64,000 bases of DNA from Planctomycetota bacterium (lineage in GTDB: Bacteria > Planctomycetota > Planctomycetia > Planctomycetales > Planctomycetaceae), in assembly GCA_022600195.1 (NCBI GenBank), contig JAHZKX010000018.1, positions 62,001 to 126,000 on the forward strand, read 5' to 3'. This document shows, piece by piece, positions 55,232-64,000 of the stretch (positions are counted from its first letter, which is position 1; each line of letters opens with the position of its first letter). The notes beneath the pieces are model-generated. The model was not told where the DNA came from and made no database searches. It saw only the letters and a list, made by a program, of their open reading frames with translations. The position numbers and the translations under genes were made by a program.

Positions 55232-56344
55232 ATGAACTCCCCAAAAAACCTTGATCATCGACTTATTGTTTTCCGGTTGTCTGTTATCTCCTTCTCACTC
55301 TTTGCAGCATTTTGTCTCTGGCCACAGACAATTGTTGCACAAGAATCCCCGCAGTAAGCCCCTTTCGATGCTGAAGTCCCGCTGGCTTTTTTCGAAGTCC
55401 AGAAGGCTCTAGACAGAAATGATTACGATCAGACGCTTAAGCTGCTCTCAGATCTGCGCGTCAAATCTGTGAAAGAGAAAGATACAGATCTTAAAGCCCA
55501 AGTCATGTCGACGATGAAAAAAGTCAATCAGCAAAAACGTGAGTTTGCAAAAGTTCGGCAATATTATGAATCTCTGAAAAAGAAATCGAATGATCCCAAG
55601 GCGTGCAAACAAATCGGGATATTCTACTGTGTTGAGAAAGGGGATTGGGGAAAAGGGTTGCAACTGCTTTCTAAGGCTGGCGAGCCCGCGCTACGTTCGA
55701 CAATCCTATTTGAATTTAAGCGGCCAACCACTTCCACTGAGCAGGTTCAGCTTGCAGATACCTGGTGGAAACTTGCAGCGAAAGAAAAGGGAAAGGTCCG
55801 AAAAGCGTATCAATTACGCGGGCGTTACTGGTACTTAAAAGCACGCCCTGGCCTGCCGAGAAACAAACGCATCGAGCGGGAAAAAAAATTACAATACATT
55901 GCATTGGAAGCTGACAAAATTATGATCTGGAATCAGCATAACGGTGTCAATTTAGATCGTGGTACAGTCGAATGTCTGGTAACACTTCTGTTTAAAGGTA
56001 AGTCGGCTTGGCGTCAAGTGGTTCGATTACCATGGAATCCTGATTCTCCTGCAGGTGTTGCTTTGCATCCTGGTCATGTTCGTTTTGACCAGGTTCGCAT
56101 TGATATCACTAAGTTTCGTGGAAATGGTGGCGGACTAGCTGAGATTGAAGTTTTCGATGGAAATATCAATCTCGCCCAAAATGCATCTGTAGTCGCAATG
56201 AGTTATTATCGAAATGACCGACGATTTTACCCGGAAAATGTGATCGACGGAAACAAAACAGGAGATTCAGGGTTCTGGTTGTTAGGCAACGGTCAGAAAG
56301 GCTGGGTGATGATTGACATGGTAAATTATCTGCAGCAACCTTGA
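55232..56344 (+). pseudogene. Secreted protein with F5/8-type C-like end, interrupted by in-frame TAA
   Basis: An ATG at 55232 opens a clear signal peptide (LIVFRLSVISFSLFAAF...IVAQESPQ). Codon 42 (55355-55357) is TAA, and the same frame then runs on to 56344: a charged helical part (LAFFEVQKALDRNDYDQTLKLLSD, then YESLKKKSNDPKACKQIGIFY), a tetratricopeptide-like or helical middle, and an F5/8-type C (discoidin)-like end (AEIEVFDGNINLAQNASV, YPENVIDGNK). The discoidin fold seems to stop early: only 108 bases separate the stop from dnaB. Nonsense plus truncation favours a pseudogene; a restart at the internal ATG 55505 would give a product without a signal peptide. Confidence 0.75.
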
Positions 56345-56452
56345 ACAAAACTGTGAAATTGAGTCAGAAAGCTAAAACCTCACTGAAATTTCTCTGCATG
56401 CAAATTTGGCACGTGCGCCGTATCTGATTTTTAAATCTCATCCGTCTCTGTA

Positions 56453-57874
56453 TTAACCGAAACCACCGCCATCGCCCATGTAACCCCCTTCGGGGATGTC
56501 AACGTTGGCATAATTGCCAAATCGCATGGACTCCTTCAGCCAGGTTAAATTCACGATACCGGTGGGACCACTACGGTGCTTGGCCACAATCACTTCTGCC
56601 AGACCGGGATGGTCTTCAGGATCGTAAGCATCCGGACGATGTAGAAACATAATCAGGTCGGCATCCTGTTCGATCGCACCACTTTCACGCAAGTCAGCCA
56701 GACGTGGTCGCTTGTCTTCTCGCAATTCCACACCACGGTTTAACTGTGCCAATGCGATGATGGGAATATCCAACTCCTTACAAAGCCCTTTCAGACGACG
56801 CGTGATCAGCGCAATCTGCTGTTCACGGGGCATTGCCTTGTCATCCGGTTCGATTAACTGCAAGTAGTCAATAATAATCAGACCCAGATTGCTGAGCCGC
56901 TTCAATCGTCGGCAGATGGCACTGATTTCCTGAATGGTACGACCCGGTTTATCATCAATAAACAAAGGCAACTCGCTCAGCTCTGACGAAGCTTCTATCA
57001 GACGATGACGTTCGTCATCTTCCAGTACACCCGCTCGCAGAGAATGTCCATTCACGCCGGAACGAATACAGAGAAAACGTTCTGCCAGCTCAAGTTTGGA
57101 TTGTTCCAGACTGAATACGATGGTCGATGCCCCTCCTTCATCGGCTGCAGATTCCGCTATGTTACAAACCAGAGCCGTCTTCCCCATACTGGGACGTGCC
57201 GCAAGGATGATCAATTCCGAAGGCTGAAATCCATTGAGCTGCGTGTCCAGATCGAGAAATCCGCTCGTTAACCCTGTGAGCATCCCCTCTTTTTGAGATC
57301 GTTCGTCAATCCGGTCGAAGGCATCCATCAGGATGTCCCTGATTTCGATTTTGTCGCCTTCACCCTGGGATTCCAGGATACTGAAAATGCTCTGCTCTGC
57401 CTTGTTTAACACATCCAGTGTGTCTCCCTGCGGTGCATAGCTCTCTCTGATGATTTCCGTGCAGGAATGAATGAGCGTACGTTGAACCGATTTATCTCGG
57501 ACTATTTTTGCATAGTACTCTGCATGCGCAGCATGGGGCACACTTTCCAGAATTTCATGCAAATACAGAACATCACCCGCCTCAGCCAACTCACCTTTGG
57601 AATCCAGCTCTTCGGCGACAGTGATGGCATCGATTCCGCGCACACCAGAATCGTGCAAACGCAAAATCGCCGCATAAATGCGTGCGTTTTTTTCACTGTA
57701 GAAATGATTGGATTTGACGATCTGAACCAGATCATCAATCACAATATTGTCCAGGAGAATACTGCCCAGGACCCCTTTTTCTGCTTCTACGTTTTGGGGG
57801 GGGACCTTACCAAATAATTCCTCGACCGATTCCGGTTTTGGACGTCGAAATTTTCCTTGACCGGCAAGTGACAT
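56453..57874 (-). CDS. dnaB: Replicative DNA helicase
   Basis: From the ATG at 57874 the protein has 473 residues; this start fits the AGGGG ribosome site better than the ATG two codons earlier. The N-terminal domain (PPQNVEAEKGVLGSILLD) binds primase. The RecA-like domain has Walker A ARPSMGKTAL (about 227-236), Walker B LIIIDYLQLI, and the DnaB motifs RRLKGLCKELDIPIIALAQLNR and HRPDAYD. DnaB is the ring helicase of the replication fork. A terminator lies between rplI and this gene, so it has its own promoter, although the gene order is the common rplI-dnaB one. The N-terminal codons contain a C8 tract. Confidence 0.97.
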   Translation of the reverse strand: MSLAGQGKFRRPKPESVEELFGKVPPQNVEAEKGVLGSILLDNIVIDDLVQIVKSNHFYSEKNARIYAAILRLHDSGVRGIDAITVAEELDSKGELAEAGDVLYLHEILESVPHAAHAEYYAKIVRDKSVQRTLIHSCTEIIRESYAPQGDTLDVLNKAEQSIFSILESQGEGDKIEIRDILMDAFDRIDERSQKEGMLTGLTSGFLDLDTQLNGFQPSELIILAARPSMGKTALVCNIAESAADEGGASTIVFSLEQSKLELAERFLCIRSGVNGHSLRAGVLEDDERHRLIEASSELSELPLFIDDKPGRTIQEISAICRRLKRLSNLGLIIIDYLQLIEPDDKAMPREQQIALITRRLKGLCKELDIPIIALAQLNRGVELREDKRPRLADLRESGAIEQDADLIMFLHRPDAYDPEDHPGLAEVIVAKHRSGPTGIVNLTWLKESMRFGNYANVDIPEGGYMGDGGGFG

Positions 57875-57980
57875 GACCATCCCCTGGCTCTGTAGATGTT
57901 GTGAAGTGAGAACTCAAAGCAGAACTCGCAATCAATCGCGGAATACCGGTATATTAATTTGTTCTGCGAACTCAATCATA

Positions 57981-58017
57981 TAAAAATAAAAGAGGCCCGG
58001 CAATATACCAGACCTCT
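57981..58017 (-). terminator. Rho-independent terminator after rplI
   Basis: On the minus strand a 10-bp stem with two G-U pairs (58008-58017 with 57991-58000) is followed by TTTTATTTTTAT. It ends the rplY-pth-rpsF-ssb-rplI run before dnaB. Confidence 0.85.
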
Positions 58018-58067
58018 CACTTATTCGGGAAAATCAGAGTGGCAAAAATTTGTTTGCCACATTGGAC

Positions 58068-58574
58068 TTAACTTTTTTCTGCAGCAGGAACAACCCAGAC
58101 TTTGACTTCTGTTTTGACCTTTTCATGTAACTGTAACTTAACGGTATACATGCCCAGTTCTTTGAGAGGGCCTTCCAGACGAATGCCGTCCGCAGGGACA
58201 TCGAATCCCCCTTCTTTCAGGGACTTACTGATATCAACGGCAACAATCGATCCATAAAGATGACCTTCCTCGTTGGCATTGGCTTCCATCGTCACGCTGT
58301 GCTTGCTCAGTTTATCTGCCACAACCTTTAAAGATTTCAGACGGTCTTTTTCCAGTTCGACCAGGCGTTTCTGGTGTTGAACAACCATTCGCTGATTATG
58401 CTCTGTAGCGATCGTTGCCAGACCATAAGGTAATAAATAATTTCGGGCGTAGCCGGGTTTGACACGAACAATATCACCCTGCTCACCCAGGCTATCAACT
58501 TTTTCTGCCAACAATACATCGACAGACGACTTTGAACTACCGACAACTGAGGTACTACGTTGCTTGCGAACCAT
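58068..58574 (-). CDS. rplI: 50S ribosomal protein L9
   Basis: From the ATG at 58574 the protein has 168 residues (a TTG two codons earlier is less likely). The N-terminal domain shows VDVLLAEKVDSLGEQGDIVRVKPGYARNYLLPYGLA, which binds 23S rRNA, linked by a long helix to the C-terminal domain (VDISKSLKEGGFDVPADGIRLEGPLKELG). There are about 20 extra residues before the usual start of L9. The position after ssb and before dnaB is typical; rpsR, often found between ssb and rplI, is absent here. Confidence 0.95.
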   Translation of the reverse strand: MVRKQRSTSVVGSSKSSVDVLLAEKVDSLGEQGDIVRVKPGYARNYLLPYGLATIATEHNQRMVVQHQKRLVELEKDRLKSLKVVADKLSKHSVTMEANANEEGHLYGSIVAVDISKSLKEGGFDVPADGIRLEGPLKELGMYTVKLQLHEKVKTEVKVWVVPAAEKS

Positions 58575-58666
58575 TATCAATCACTTCCGTAATTTTTATT
58601 CAATCGTTTCAATGAAAACTATAAATTGTTCAGGCTGACTGCCTGCCCGATTCAAATGCAGCTTCG

Positions 58667-59161
58667 TTAGAAAGGAACATCATCATCAGGTGCTCCACCC
58701 GGAGCGTCATTATAAAAAGATTCTGCAGGGTTGGAAGCCCCTCCCTGCGGTGGTGAAGGTGCATTGCCCGCTTGTGAATATCCGCCACCAGATTGTCCAC
58801 CGCCGCCGCCGCCACCAGATTCACCTTTTCCACCCAACATGGTCATGTTTTCGCCCACGACCTTGAGCTTGCTGCGTTTCTGACCAGATTCCTTGTCATC
58901 CCATTGGTCTAACTGCAAACGCCCTTCAATTAAAACTGAACGTCCTTTGGTCAGATACTCGCTGGCCACTTCCGCGGTCCGCCCCCATAACGTCACATCA
59001 ACAAACGTTGTTTCTTCCTTGCGAGAGTTGGAATTTTTATCGAACCAGCTCCGATTGACGGCGAGCCCCACTTCAGTAACCGCACTGCCTCCAGGTGTGT
59101 AACGTACCTGTGGGTCGCGGGTCAAATTCCCTACCAGAATGACTTTATTGAAGCTGGCCAT
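58667..59161 (-). CDS. ssb: Single-stranded DNA-binding protein
   Basis: From the ATG at 59161 (164 residues; GGGAGG sits six bases ahead, whereas the ATG one codon earlier is too close). The OB fold has [22 protein letters not shown] and the strand [17 protein letters not shown] Gly-rich linker follows and the acidic tip DDDVPF recruits replication partners. It lies between rpsF and rplI, the common arrangement, and serves DNA replication and repair with DnaB nearby. Confidence 0.96.
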   Translation of the reverse strand: MASFNKVILVGNLTRDPQVRYTPGGSAVTEVGLAVNRSWFDKNSNSRKEETTFVDVTLWGRTAEVASEYLTKGRSVLIEGRLQLDQWDDKESGQKRSKLKVVGENMTMLGGKGESGGGGGGGQSGGGYSQAGNAPSPPQGGASNPAESFYNDAPGGAPDDDVPF

Positions 59162-59247
59162 CATCGGCCTCCCTGTGAATGAATGATGTGAAGTTAAAAC
59201 TGCCTGGAAGATCTGAATCTCAGATACAACGTAATATAAGTAAGTGA

Positions 59248-59715
59248 CTAGTCTTCATCATCAACATCAGCAATGGCATCAAATTCTGGGGTTTCCAGAT
59301 CTTCAACAACAGCATCATCAGCTACAACTGCAGCGACTGGAGCAACAGGATCAGCAGTCTCAACTGCAGGATCAATCGCGGCAACCATCGCATCAAATAG
59401 AGACTGAGGCTGATTGATGACCAACTGACGAATCACAATGTCACTCAGATGACAAGCGCGAGTCACAATATCCATCCCTTTACCTGGCATTGTGAAGTAG
59501 ACCAGATAATGCAGGCCCTTCATATGACCTTCAATCTGGTAGGCCAGTTTCCCATCCTGCCAGGGACGGTGTGCAACAACTTCTGCACCCGCTTTTTCCA
59601 AAATTTCCATCAGATGAGCAATCGTCCCTTCATGGTCAGCAGCAAATTTTCCACTGTCCAACAGGAACATTCCTTCATAATTAGCTCGTACTACTTTTTT
59701 CTCTGCTACAGACAA
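59248..59715 (-). CDS. rpsF: 30S ribosomal protein S6
   Basis: The likely start is the TTG at 59715 (155 residues): GGGAG lies about seven bases upstream and the product then begins [21 protein letters not shown], as in S6. A TTG at 59760 would add 15 residues. The core (about 1-105) has [37 protein letters not shown] long acidic tail of about 45 residues ([21 protein letters not shown]...DVDDED) is unusual for S6 and may be flexible. It lies between pth and ssb. Confidence 0.94.
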   Translation of the reverse strand: MSVAEKKVVRANYEGMFLLDSGKFAADHEGTIAHLMEILEKAGAEVVAHRPWQDGKLAYQIEGHMKGLHYLVYFTMPGKGMDIVTRACHLSDIVIRQLVINQPQSLFDAMVAAIDPAVETADPVAPVAAVVADDAVVEDLETPEFDAIADVDDED

Positions 59716-59808
59716 GACACTTCTCCCGGAATAATTGGCCTGTTTTGGCCTGATAGACAATCAATTTCTTACTATATATTTTAGCCGGTTCAAATCCAAA
59801 CCGGAGTC

Positions 59809-60378
59809 TTATTCTTCAGGTGCATTGACCTGATTCATGGCAAGTTCAAGACCATCTTGAATCCAACATTCAATCCCTTTAGCAGCAAAGTGAACTGCCT
59901 GAGAAATCAACTCCGAATCTTCAGATCGAAAACGCCCCAGTACATAATCCGCCGCTGAAAACCCTGCAGGAGGACGCCCCACCCCAATTCTGAGACGTGG
60001 CACTTCCTGAGTACTCAAACTCTGGATAATGTCCTGTAATCCTTTTTGACCACCAGCCGAACCAGACCCCCGCATACGGAGACGCCCGACAGGCAAATTC
60101 ATATCATCACAAACCACCAGCACATCCGTTGAAGGCAGCTTGAAAAATTTCACTAATGCCGCAACACTGCGACCACTTAAATTCATATACGTCTGAGGGG
60201 CAACCAGCAACGCTTTCTGACCCGCTATCGAAAACTCTCCCACAACCGCTTCAAACTGACTTTTGAAACTGGTCACTCCATGCCAGTCTGCCAGCTGAGA
60301 CAGAACATCAAACCCGACATTGTGTCGCGTTCGTTCGTATTGTTTACCGGGATTTCCCAGCCCCACAACCACTTTCAA
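59809..60378 (-). CDS. pth: Peptidyl-tRNA hydrolase
   Basis: The protein has 189 residues from a TTG start at 60378, supported by AGGTGG seven bases upstream and by the family N-terminus KVVVGLGNPGKQYERTRHN. H19 is the catalytic base. VCDDMNLPVGRLRMRGSGSAGGQKGLQ and RLRIGVGRP are typical of Pth. The enzyme recycles tRNA from stalled peptidyl-tRNA. The order rplY-pth is widespread. Confidence 0.97.
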   Translation of the reverse strand: MKVVVGLGNPGKQYERTRHNVGFDVLSQLADWHGVTSFKSQFEAVVGEFSIAGQKALLVAPQTYMNLSGRSVAALVKFFKLPSTDVLVVCDDMNLPVGRLRMRGSGSAGGQKGLQDIIQSLSTQEVPRLRIGVGRPPAGFSAADYVLGRFRSEDSELISQAVHFAAKGIECWIQDGLELAMNQVNAPEE

Positions 60379-60431
60379 AACGCCACCTGTCAGATTCTTA
60401 AACGCAATCTATTTAATTACTCTCGAAACAG

Positions 60432-61043
60432 CTACTCAGCGACTTCGGGAGTTTCTACTTCCGGTGCCTGTTCTTCTTCTTCTTCTCCCTTAGGAGCAAC
60501 GACATGTACTACAATCTGGTCTTCGGCGTTATGCAGTTTCGATCCGCGAGGTACCTCCAGATCGCGAACATAAATGGCATCACCTATTTCCAGCCCATTG
60601 ATACGTACTGATATATTGTCGGGAATATTGTGGGCCAGACAGTCCAGTTCGAGCGAATGCAAGCCCAGTTCCATGATCCCACCCGAGACCACACCAGGAG
60701 AAGTTCCCCGCAACTTTACCTGAACTTCTACCGTCACACGTTCTGAAGCATTAATGCGAACCAGATCCACATGCAGGATTTGTGTCCCGAATGTATCCCA
60801 TTGCAGGTCACGCAACATCGTTTCTTCGACCTGTCCTTCAACATCAATTTCAAATACACGCTCTCGGTTCTTGATTAAGTTATCGAGAGCACGATTATCC
60901 ACGCATATATGAGCAGGTTCCTGCTCATGCCCATATACGACGGCGGGAACCTGCCCGGCACGACGGATACGGCGACTGGCGATCGAACCTAATTGATCCC
61001 GCTTGGTTGCACTGATTCTCGGTAATACAAATTCGTCTGACAT
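60432..61043 (-). CDS. rplY: 50S ribosomal protein L25 (CTC family)
   Basis: The protein has 203 residues, the long form with an N-terminal 5S rRNA-binding domain and a C-terminal TL5 domain. Marks are RISATKRDQLGSIASRRIRRAGQVPAVVYGHEQEP near the start and ELGLHSLELDCLAHNIPDNI in the second domain. The end is rich in Glu (EEEEEQAPEVETPEVAE). It is the first gene of the run to rplI; 680 bases upstream contain no gene. prs, often found ahead of it, is absent. Confidence 0.95.
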   Translation of the reverse strand: MSDEFVLPRISATKRDQLGSIASRRIRRAGQVPAVVYGHEQEPAHICVDNRALDNLIKNRERVFEIDVEGQVEETMLRDLQWDTFGTQILHVDLVRINASERVTVEVQVKLRGTSPGVVSGGIMELGLHSLELDCLAHNIPDNISVRINGLEIGDAIYVRDLEVPRGSKLHNAEDQIVVHVVAPKGEEEEEQAPEVETPEVAE

Positions 61044-61722
61044 AACCTAAACATTCCTCAAGAAGTGACCCGACTTAACGACAAGGCCCACTCTTCCATT
61101 TAAAGACTTTATTACTTGTCACACTGTAATAGTAACAGTTGATTATCAATCATCACGACCATCAAGCCAGAGATTTCACTCTCGTCTACCAGCTCAGGTT
61201 TGTGCCCAATATGTGTTTTTTCATCAGGATCAGAGCGTGACCTGATAGCGCACAGATTATTCAGGGGCAATCGAAGCGATCCAACCGGACTTTTGTGGTT
61301 GGTATTTCGCTGGTTTGCGATAGTTGAAGCGTGCAAAAATAACTTCCCGAGAGTAAATTCGCAACCGATTCCCCCCTCTATCTTGGTTGAAAGTCATAAG
61401 ACTGGCTGATTTTTTGATTTCATCCCGTATGATACAGTTTCCTCGATTCCCTTCTCTTTAAAAACGAACCCATACAACCATACACATGAACACACTTTAT
61501 TGCAACCGAGTCGCACGACCCCTGAAAGACTTCGCGGAAAATTAAAGAGTCTCAGAATCGTCAGATTATGTATTGGCTCAAAAAAAACAGGCTGTAGAAT
61601 GGAAACAGAGTTATTAAGAACACGTTGACTCCCCGATGTCTCAGGGAAGAAAGGCCCCCTCTCTTTGCAAAGGGGCTCAGATGATTTGATTTTACCTGCC
61701 AGGCGACAAGAAGGCTGAGTTA
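61044..61722. other. Intergenic region between rplY and the PQQ-propeller gene
   Basis: No gene is supported; minus-strand frames at 61112-61336 and 61394-61732 lack family likeness. A GCCCC/GGGGC hairpin lies at 61654-61676, 46 bases before the next start. Promoters for the divergent genes should lie here, but I see no pair of boxes clear enough to report. Confidence 0.6.
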
Positions 61723-64000
61723 ATGCATTCAATCATTCTAACCCAGATCATACTCTTTATCGTTACGATCAGCCTGATTCTGTCATCAACACTCAATCTG
61801 GTAGCTGATGAAAAACAAAAGAAAGCGGATGACTTTCAACCAAATGCCCCCAAACAGGGTCAGCAACCACCCCCTCTGAATCAACTCAAACAGATCATCC
61901 AGGGCATATTCGGTCAACCCAAAGCTGGACCTGCCAGATTAGCAAATACACCAGCAAAATCGAAAGATCCTGATTACTACCGTTTTCCGCAGGACCTGGA
62001 TCAGGAACGTCGATTTAAAAGCGCACAACAACTGATCAACGATCAACAATGGGAGGCAGCGCGGGAAAAACTGCAATTGATGCTCGAAAACAGTATCAAT
62101 CTCCCCGTGCATGTAGCCGGTTCACAGAAACTGATTACAGATCGGGAGCTTATTTATCAGTTATTGGAACTTCTCCCCCTTGAACAACGTGAAAAGTTCA
62201 ACCGTCAATATGAGGCGCTGGCTGAAAAACAATTCCATGATGCCCGCTTGAATGAATCTCCGCCGGAAATCTATGCTGAAATTGCTACTCGTTTTGTCGG
62301 CACACCATTCGGATTGAAAGCAATGAATTATCTGGCCTCCTACCATATGGAGCGAGGCGAGTTTGGATTGGCCGAACAATATCTGCAACGACTCTTGATT
62401 CAAAAAGCGCCGATCACAAAAACTCCACAGTGGAAAACAAAAACCGCCTTTGTTTTCAAACAAACAGGTAAACAGTCGCTGATTCCCGATCTGTTTCAAG
62501 CAGGCGATGAATCACCAAAGCCAGACCAGCAGATCATCATTGCAGGTACCTCCCAATTCCCACAAAACTGGCTCAATAAGCAGCCATTGGTCAACACGAA
62601 TTCAAATCCACTTCTGGATGAATGGCCGATGCTGCATGGTTCACCCAGCCGGGCGGCACGTTCGAAAAATGTGGACCCACTGTTGATTCCACGCTGGTCC
62701 TTTCCACTCACATCGAATCATACGATCCAATCGCAGTTGAATTTGATTCAGGAAGACCTGGCAATTTCACAACGTGCCACGGTTCCTGCACTTCCGCCAA
62801 TAGCCATTAATGGAAAAATTGTTTTTCGAACTCTCAAAGGTGTTCAAGTACTTGATGCACAGACAGGAGCTCCCCTTTGGGAATCTCCTCTGAATAGCTC
62901 ACCTGAAGCTGCCTATATCACTGCCCAGCTAAAGGGCCTCAATACGCCCCAGGCACGAGGCCTGTTTGAGCCTACCTCGAATACTCAGTCTTTTTCCCTT
63001 TATACAGGTAAAAATCCGGACACACACCCTTTGACCAGTCTGGTCTATAGAAATGCCAACTGGGGGAGCCAAAGCAGTGATGGCCAGCGACTGTTCATTG
63101 TGGAAAGCATGCGACTGAATTTCGGATCGTCGGGATACTCACACAATATCAATCGGTTTCGTCGAGGGAGGAACCCCTTCGAGGCAAATTTCTGGTCTTC
63201 AAATCAAATCAGTGCCTACGACCTGGAATCGGGACAACCTCTCTGGAAAGTCGGGGGCACCAGGTTTGATGAACCCTTTGATCTGCCACTTGCAGGTACG
63301 TTTTTCTTTGGAGCTCCCACACCGGCAGGAGACGAACTATATGTTGTAGGGGAACGCAATCGGGAAATCCGCGTTTATGCCCTCGATCCACAAACCGGTG
63401 AGGAACGCTGGTCACAACAAATTGGCAACCCTGACCAGGACATTGCCACCGATATGGTCAGACGCTGGTGGATTGCACCGGTGGCCGTAGATCAGGGAGT
63501 CCTGGTCTGCCCTACGACAATTGGCTTGCTCACAGCCATTGATCGTTTGAATCACTCGGTCCTCTGGTCAACAAAATACAAGGCTTCTAATCCAAACAAT
63601 CGTAACCAGCGGTTCCGGCGAACAACCAGTACTCCTTTGGAACCTTTGAATCAGCGCTGGTCACCTTCCACACCGATTATCACCGGAAATAAGGTGATTT
63701 ATACACCTCCCGATGAAGATGCCCTGATTTGTCTTGATCTTATCACCGGGACTCCCAGTTGGACAAAACGGGCCAAAGAAACCTATCTGTATCTGGCTGG
63801 TGTCGTTGAAAATAATATTCTGCTGGTCGGAATGAATGGCATCACTGCGATTTCAGTGACAACCGGAAAAACAGTCTGGAATACCGCTTTCAAAACATCT
63901 GCCGGTCCACCAAGTGGGCAGGCAGTGATTGCAGACCAGCGCCTGCACATCCCCTTGCAAAGCGGTCAGGTTTGGACCCTTGATGTGAATTCCGGGAAAG
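61723..64000 (+). CDS. PQQ-type beta-propeller protein (3' end outside window)
   Basis: The frame is open from an ATG at 61723 for 759 codons to the window edge. A Sec signal (HSIILTQIILFIVTISLILSS) starts it. A helical tetratricopeptide-like part follows (FKSAQQLINDQQWEAAREKLQLMLENS; IYAEIATRFVGTPFGLKAMNYLASYHMERGEFGLAEQYL). From about residue 360 come PQQ-like blades: GVQVLDAQTGAPLWE, VYALDPQTGEERWSQQ, TAIDRLNHSVLWST, LICLDLITGTPSWTK, TAISVTTGKTVWN. Such planctomycete proteins are secreted; whether a PQQ cofactor is bound is not known. The C-terminal part is cut. Confidence 0.9.
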   Translation, partial: MHSIILTQIILFIVTISLILSSTLNLVADEKQKKADDFQPNAPKQGQQPPPLNQLKQIIQGIFGQPKAGPARLANTPAKSKDPDYYRFPQDLDQERRFKSAQQLINDQQWEAAREKLQLMLENSINLPVHVAGSQKLITDRELIYQLLELLPLEQREKFNRQYEALAEKQFHDARLNESPPEIYAEIATRFVGTPFGLKAMNYLASYHMERGEFGLAEQYLQRLLIQKAPITKTPQWKTKTAFVFKQTGKQSLIPDLFQAGDESPKPDQQIIIAGTSQFPQNWLNKQPLVNTNSNPLLDEWPMLHGSPSRAARSKNVDPLLIPRWSFPLTSNHTIQSQLNLIQEDLAISQRATVPALPPIAINGKIVFRTLKGVQVLDAQTGAPLWESPLNSSPEAAYITAQLKGLNTPQARGLFEPTSNTQSFSLYTGKNPDTHPLTSLVYRNANWGSQSSDGQRLFIVESMRLNFGSSGYSHNINRFRRGRNPFEANFWSSNQISAYDLESGQPLWKVGGTRFDEPFDLPLAGTFFFGAPTPAGDELYVVGERNREIRVYALDPQTGEERWSQQIGNPDQDIATDMVRRWWIAPVAVDQGVLVCPTTIGLLTAIDRLNHSVLWSTKYKASNPNNRNQRFRRTTSTPLEPLNQRWSPSTPIITGNKVIYTPPDEDALICLDLITGTPSWTKRAKETYLYLAGVVENNILLVGMNGITAISVTTGKTVWNTAFKTSAGPPSGQAVIADQRLHIPLQSGQVWTLDVNSGK

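Noticed and set aside
61394-61732. 112-codon minus-strand frame ahead of the PQQ gene
   Set aside because: No domain and it overlaps the start of the well-supported propeller gene.
1-64000. tRNA, rRNA, CRISPR array, insertion sequence, prophage or known anti-phage system
   Set aside because: The gaps were read for T-loop sequences, regular repeats, transposase motifs and defence proteins, and none was seen; weak or divergent ones could be missed by eye.

Overview
The window is from a member of the Planctomycetota, most like the Gimesia/Rubinisphaera group of the Planctomycetaceae. This is inferred from gene families, not from a search. The marks are two PSD1 (PSCyt1-DUF1549-DUF1553) plus DUF1501 gene pairs, two PVC-type CxxCH heme proteins, DUF1080, a sulfatase, GHL10, secreted beta-propellers with Tat or Sec signals, and moderate GC. 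I see no tRNA, rRNA, CRISPR array, insertion sequence or phage gene.

Layout. 1-8.7 kb: a secreted degradation block with a PVC-type heme protein (cut by the left edge), DUF1080, PSD1 and DUF1501. 8.7-14.5 kb: GNAT acetyltransferase, Tat-exported amidase, Na/Pi cotransporter, SDR and Gfo/Idh/MocA oxidoreductases. 14.6-22.9 kb: a carbohydrate/peptide locus around a GntR-LacI-type regulator, with a secreted 490-residue protein on one side and an M14-like peptidase, a sialidase-like propeller and a GHL10 protein on the other. 22.9-35.4 kb: RtcB, a second PSD1 (with an inserted LamG domain) plus DUF1501, an SGNH acetylesterase, an alpha/beta hydrolase broken by an in-frame TAA, a second PVC heme protein with HEAT repeats, and an SDR lacking its catalytic Tyr. 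35.5-43.2 kb: core genes (ArsR-type regulator, carA, ndk, sucCD, RbsD/FucU, purA, receiver protein). 43.3-47.4 kb: sulfatase, a gene-poor 0.8 kb stretch with a G9 tract, a membrane-anchored HEAT protein and a small zinc-ribbon protein. 47.5-51.5 kb: a three-subunit molybdenum hydroxylase operon ending in a MoaD/ThiS-like gene. 52-55 kb: bifunctional PutA. 55.2-56.3 kb: a broken secreted-protein gene. 56.4-61.0 kb: rplY-pth-rpsF-ssb-rplI followed by dnaB, all on the minus strand. From 61.7 kb: a PQQ-type propeller cut by the right edge.

How it works together (inference). The accessory genes look like machinery for taking apart complex polymers outside the cytoplasm: sulfatase, acetylesterase, GHL10, DUF1080, amidase and peptidase, coupled to large CxxCH proteins that may move electrons. 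Cytoplasmic Gfo/Idh, SDR and RbsD/FucU enzymes could handle the released sugars. The most notable points are two genes with single in-frame TAA codons, the SDR without its Ser/Tyr, the LamG-containing PSD1, the MoaD-like gene in the hydroxylase operon, and two leader regions with recognisable promoters and hairpins.
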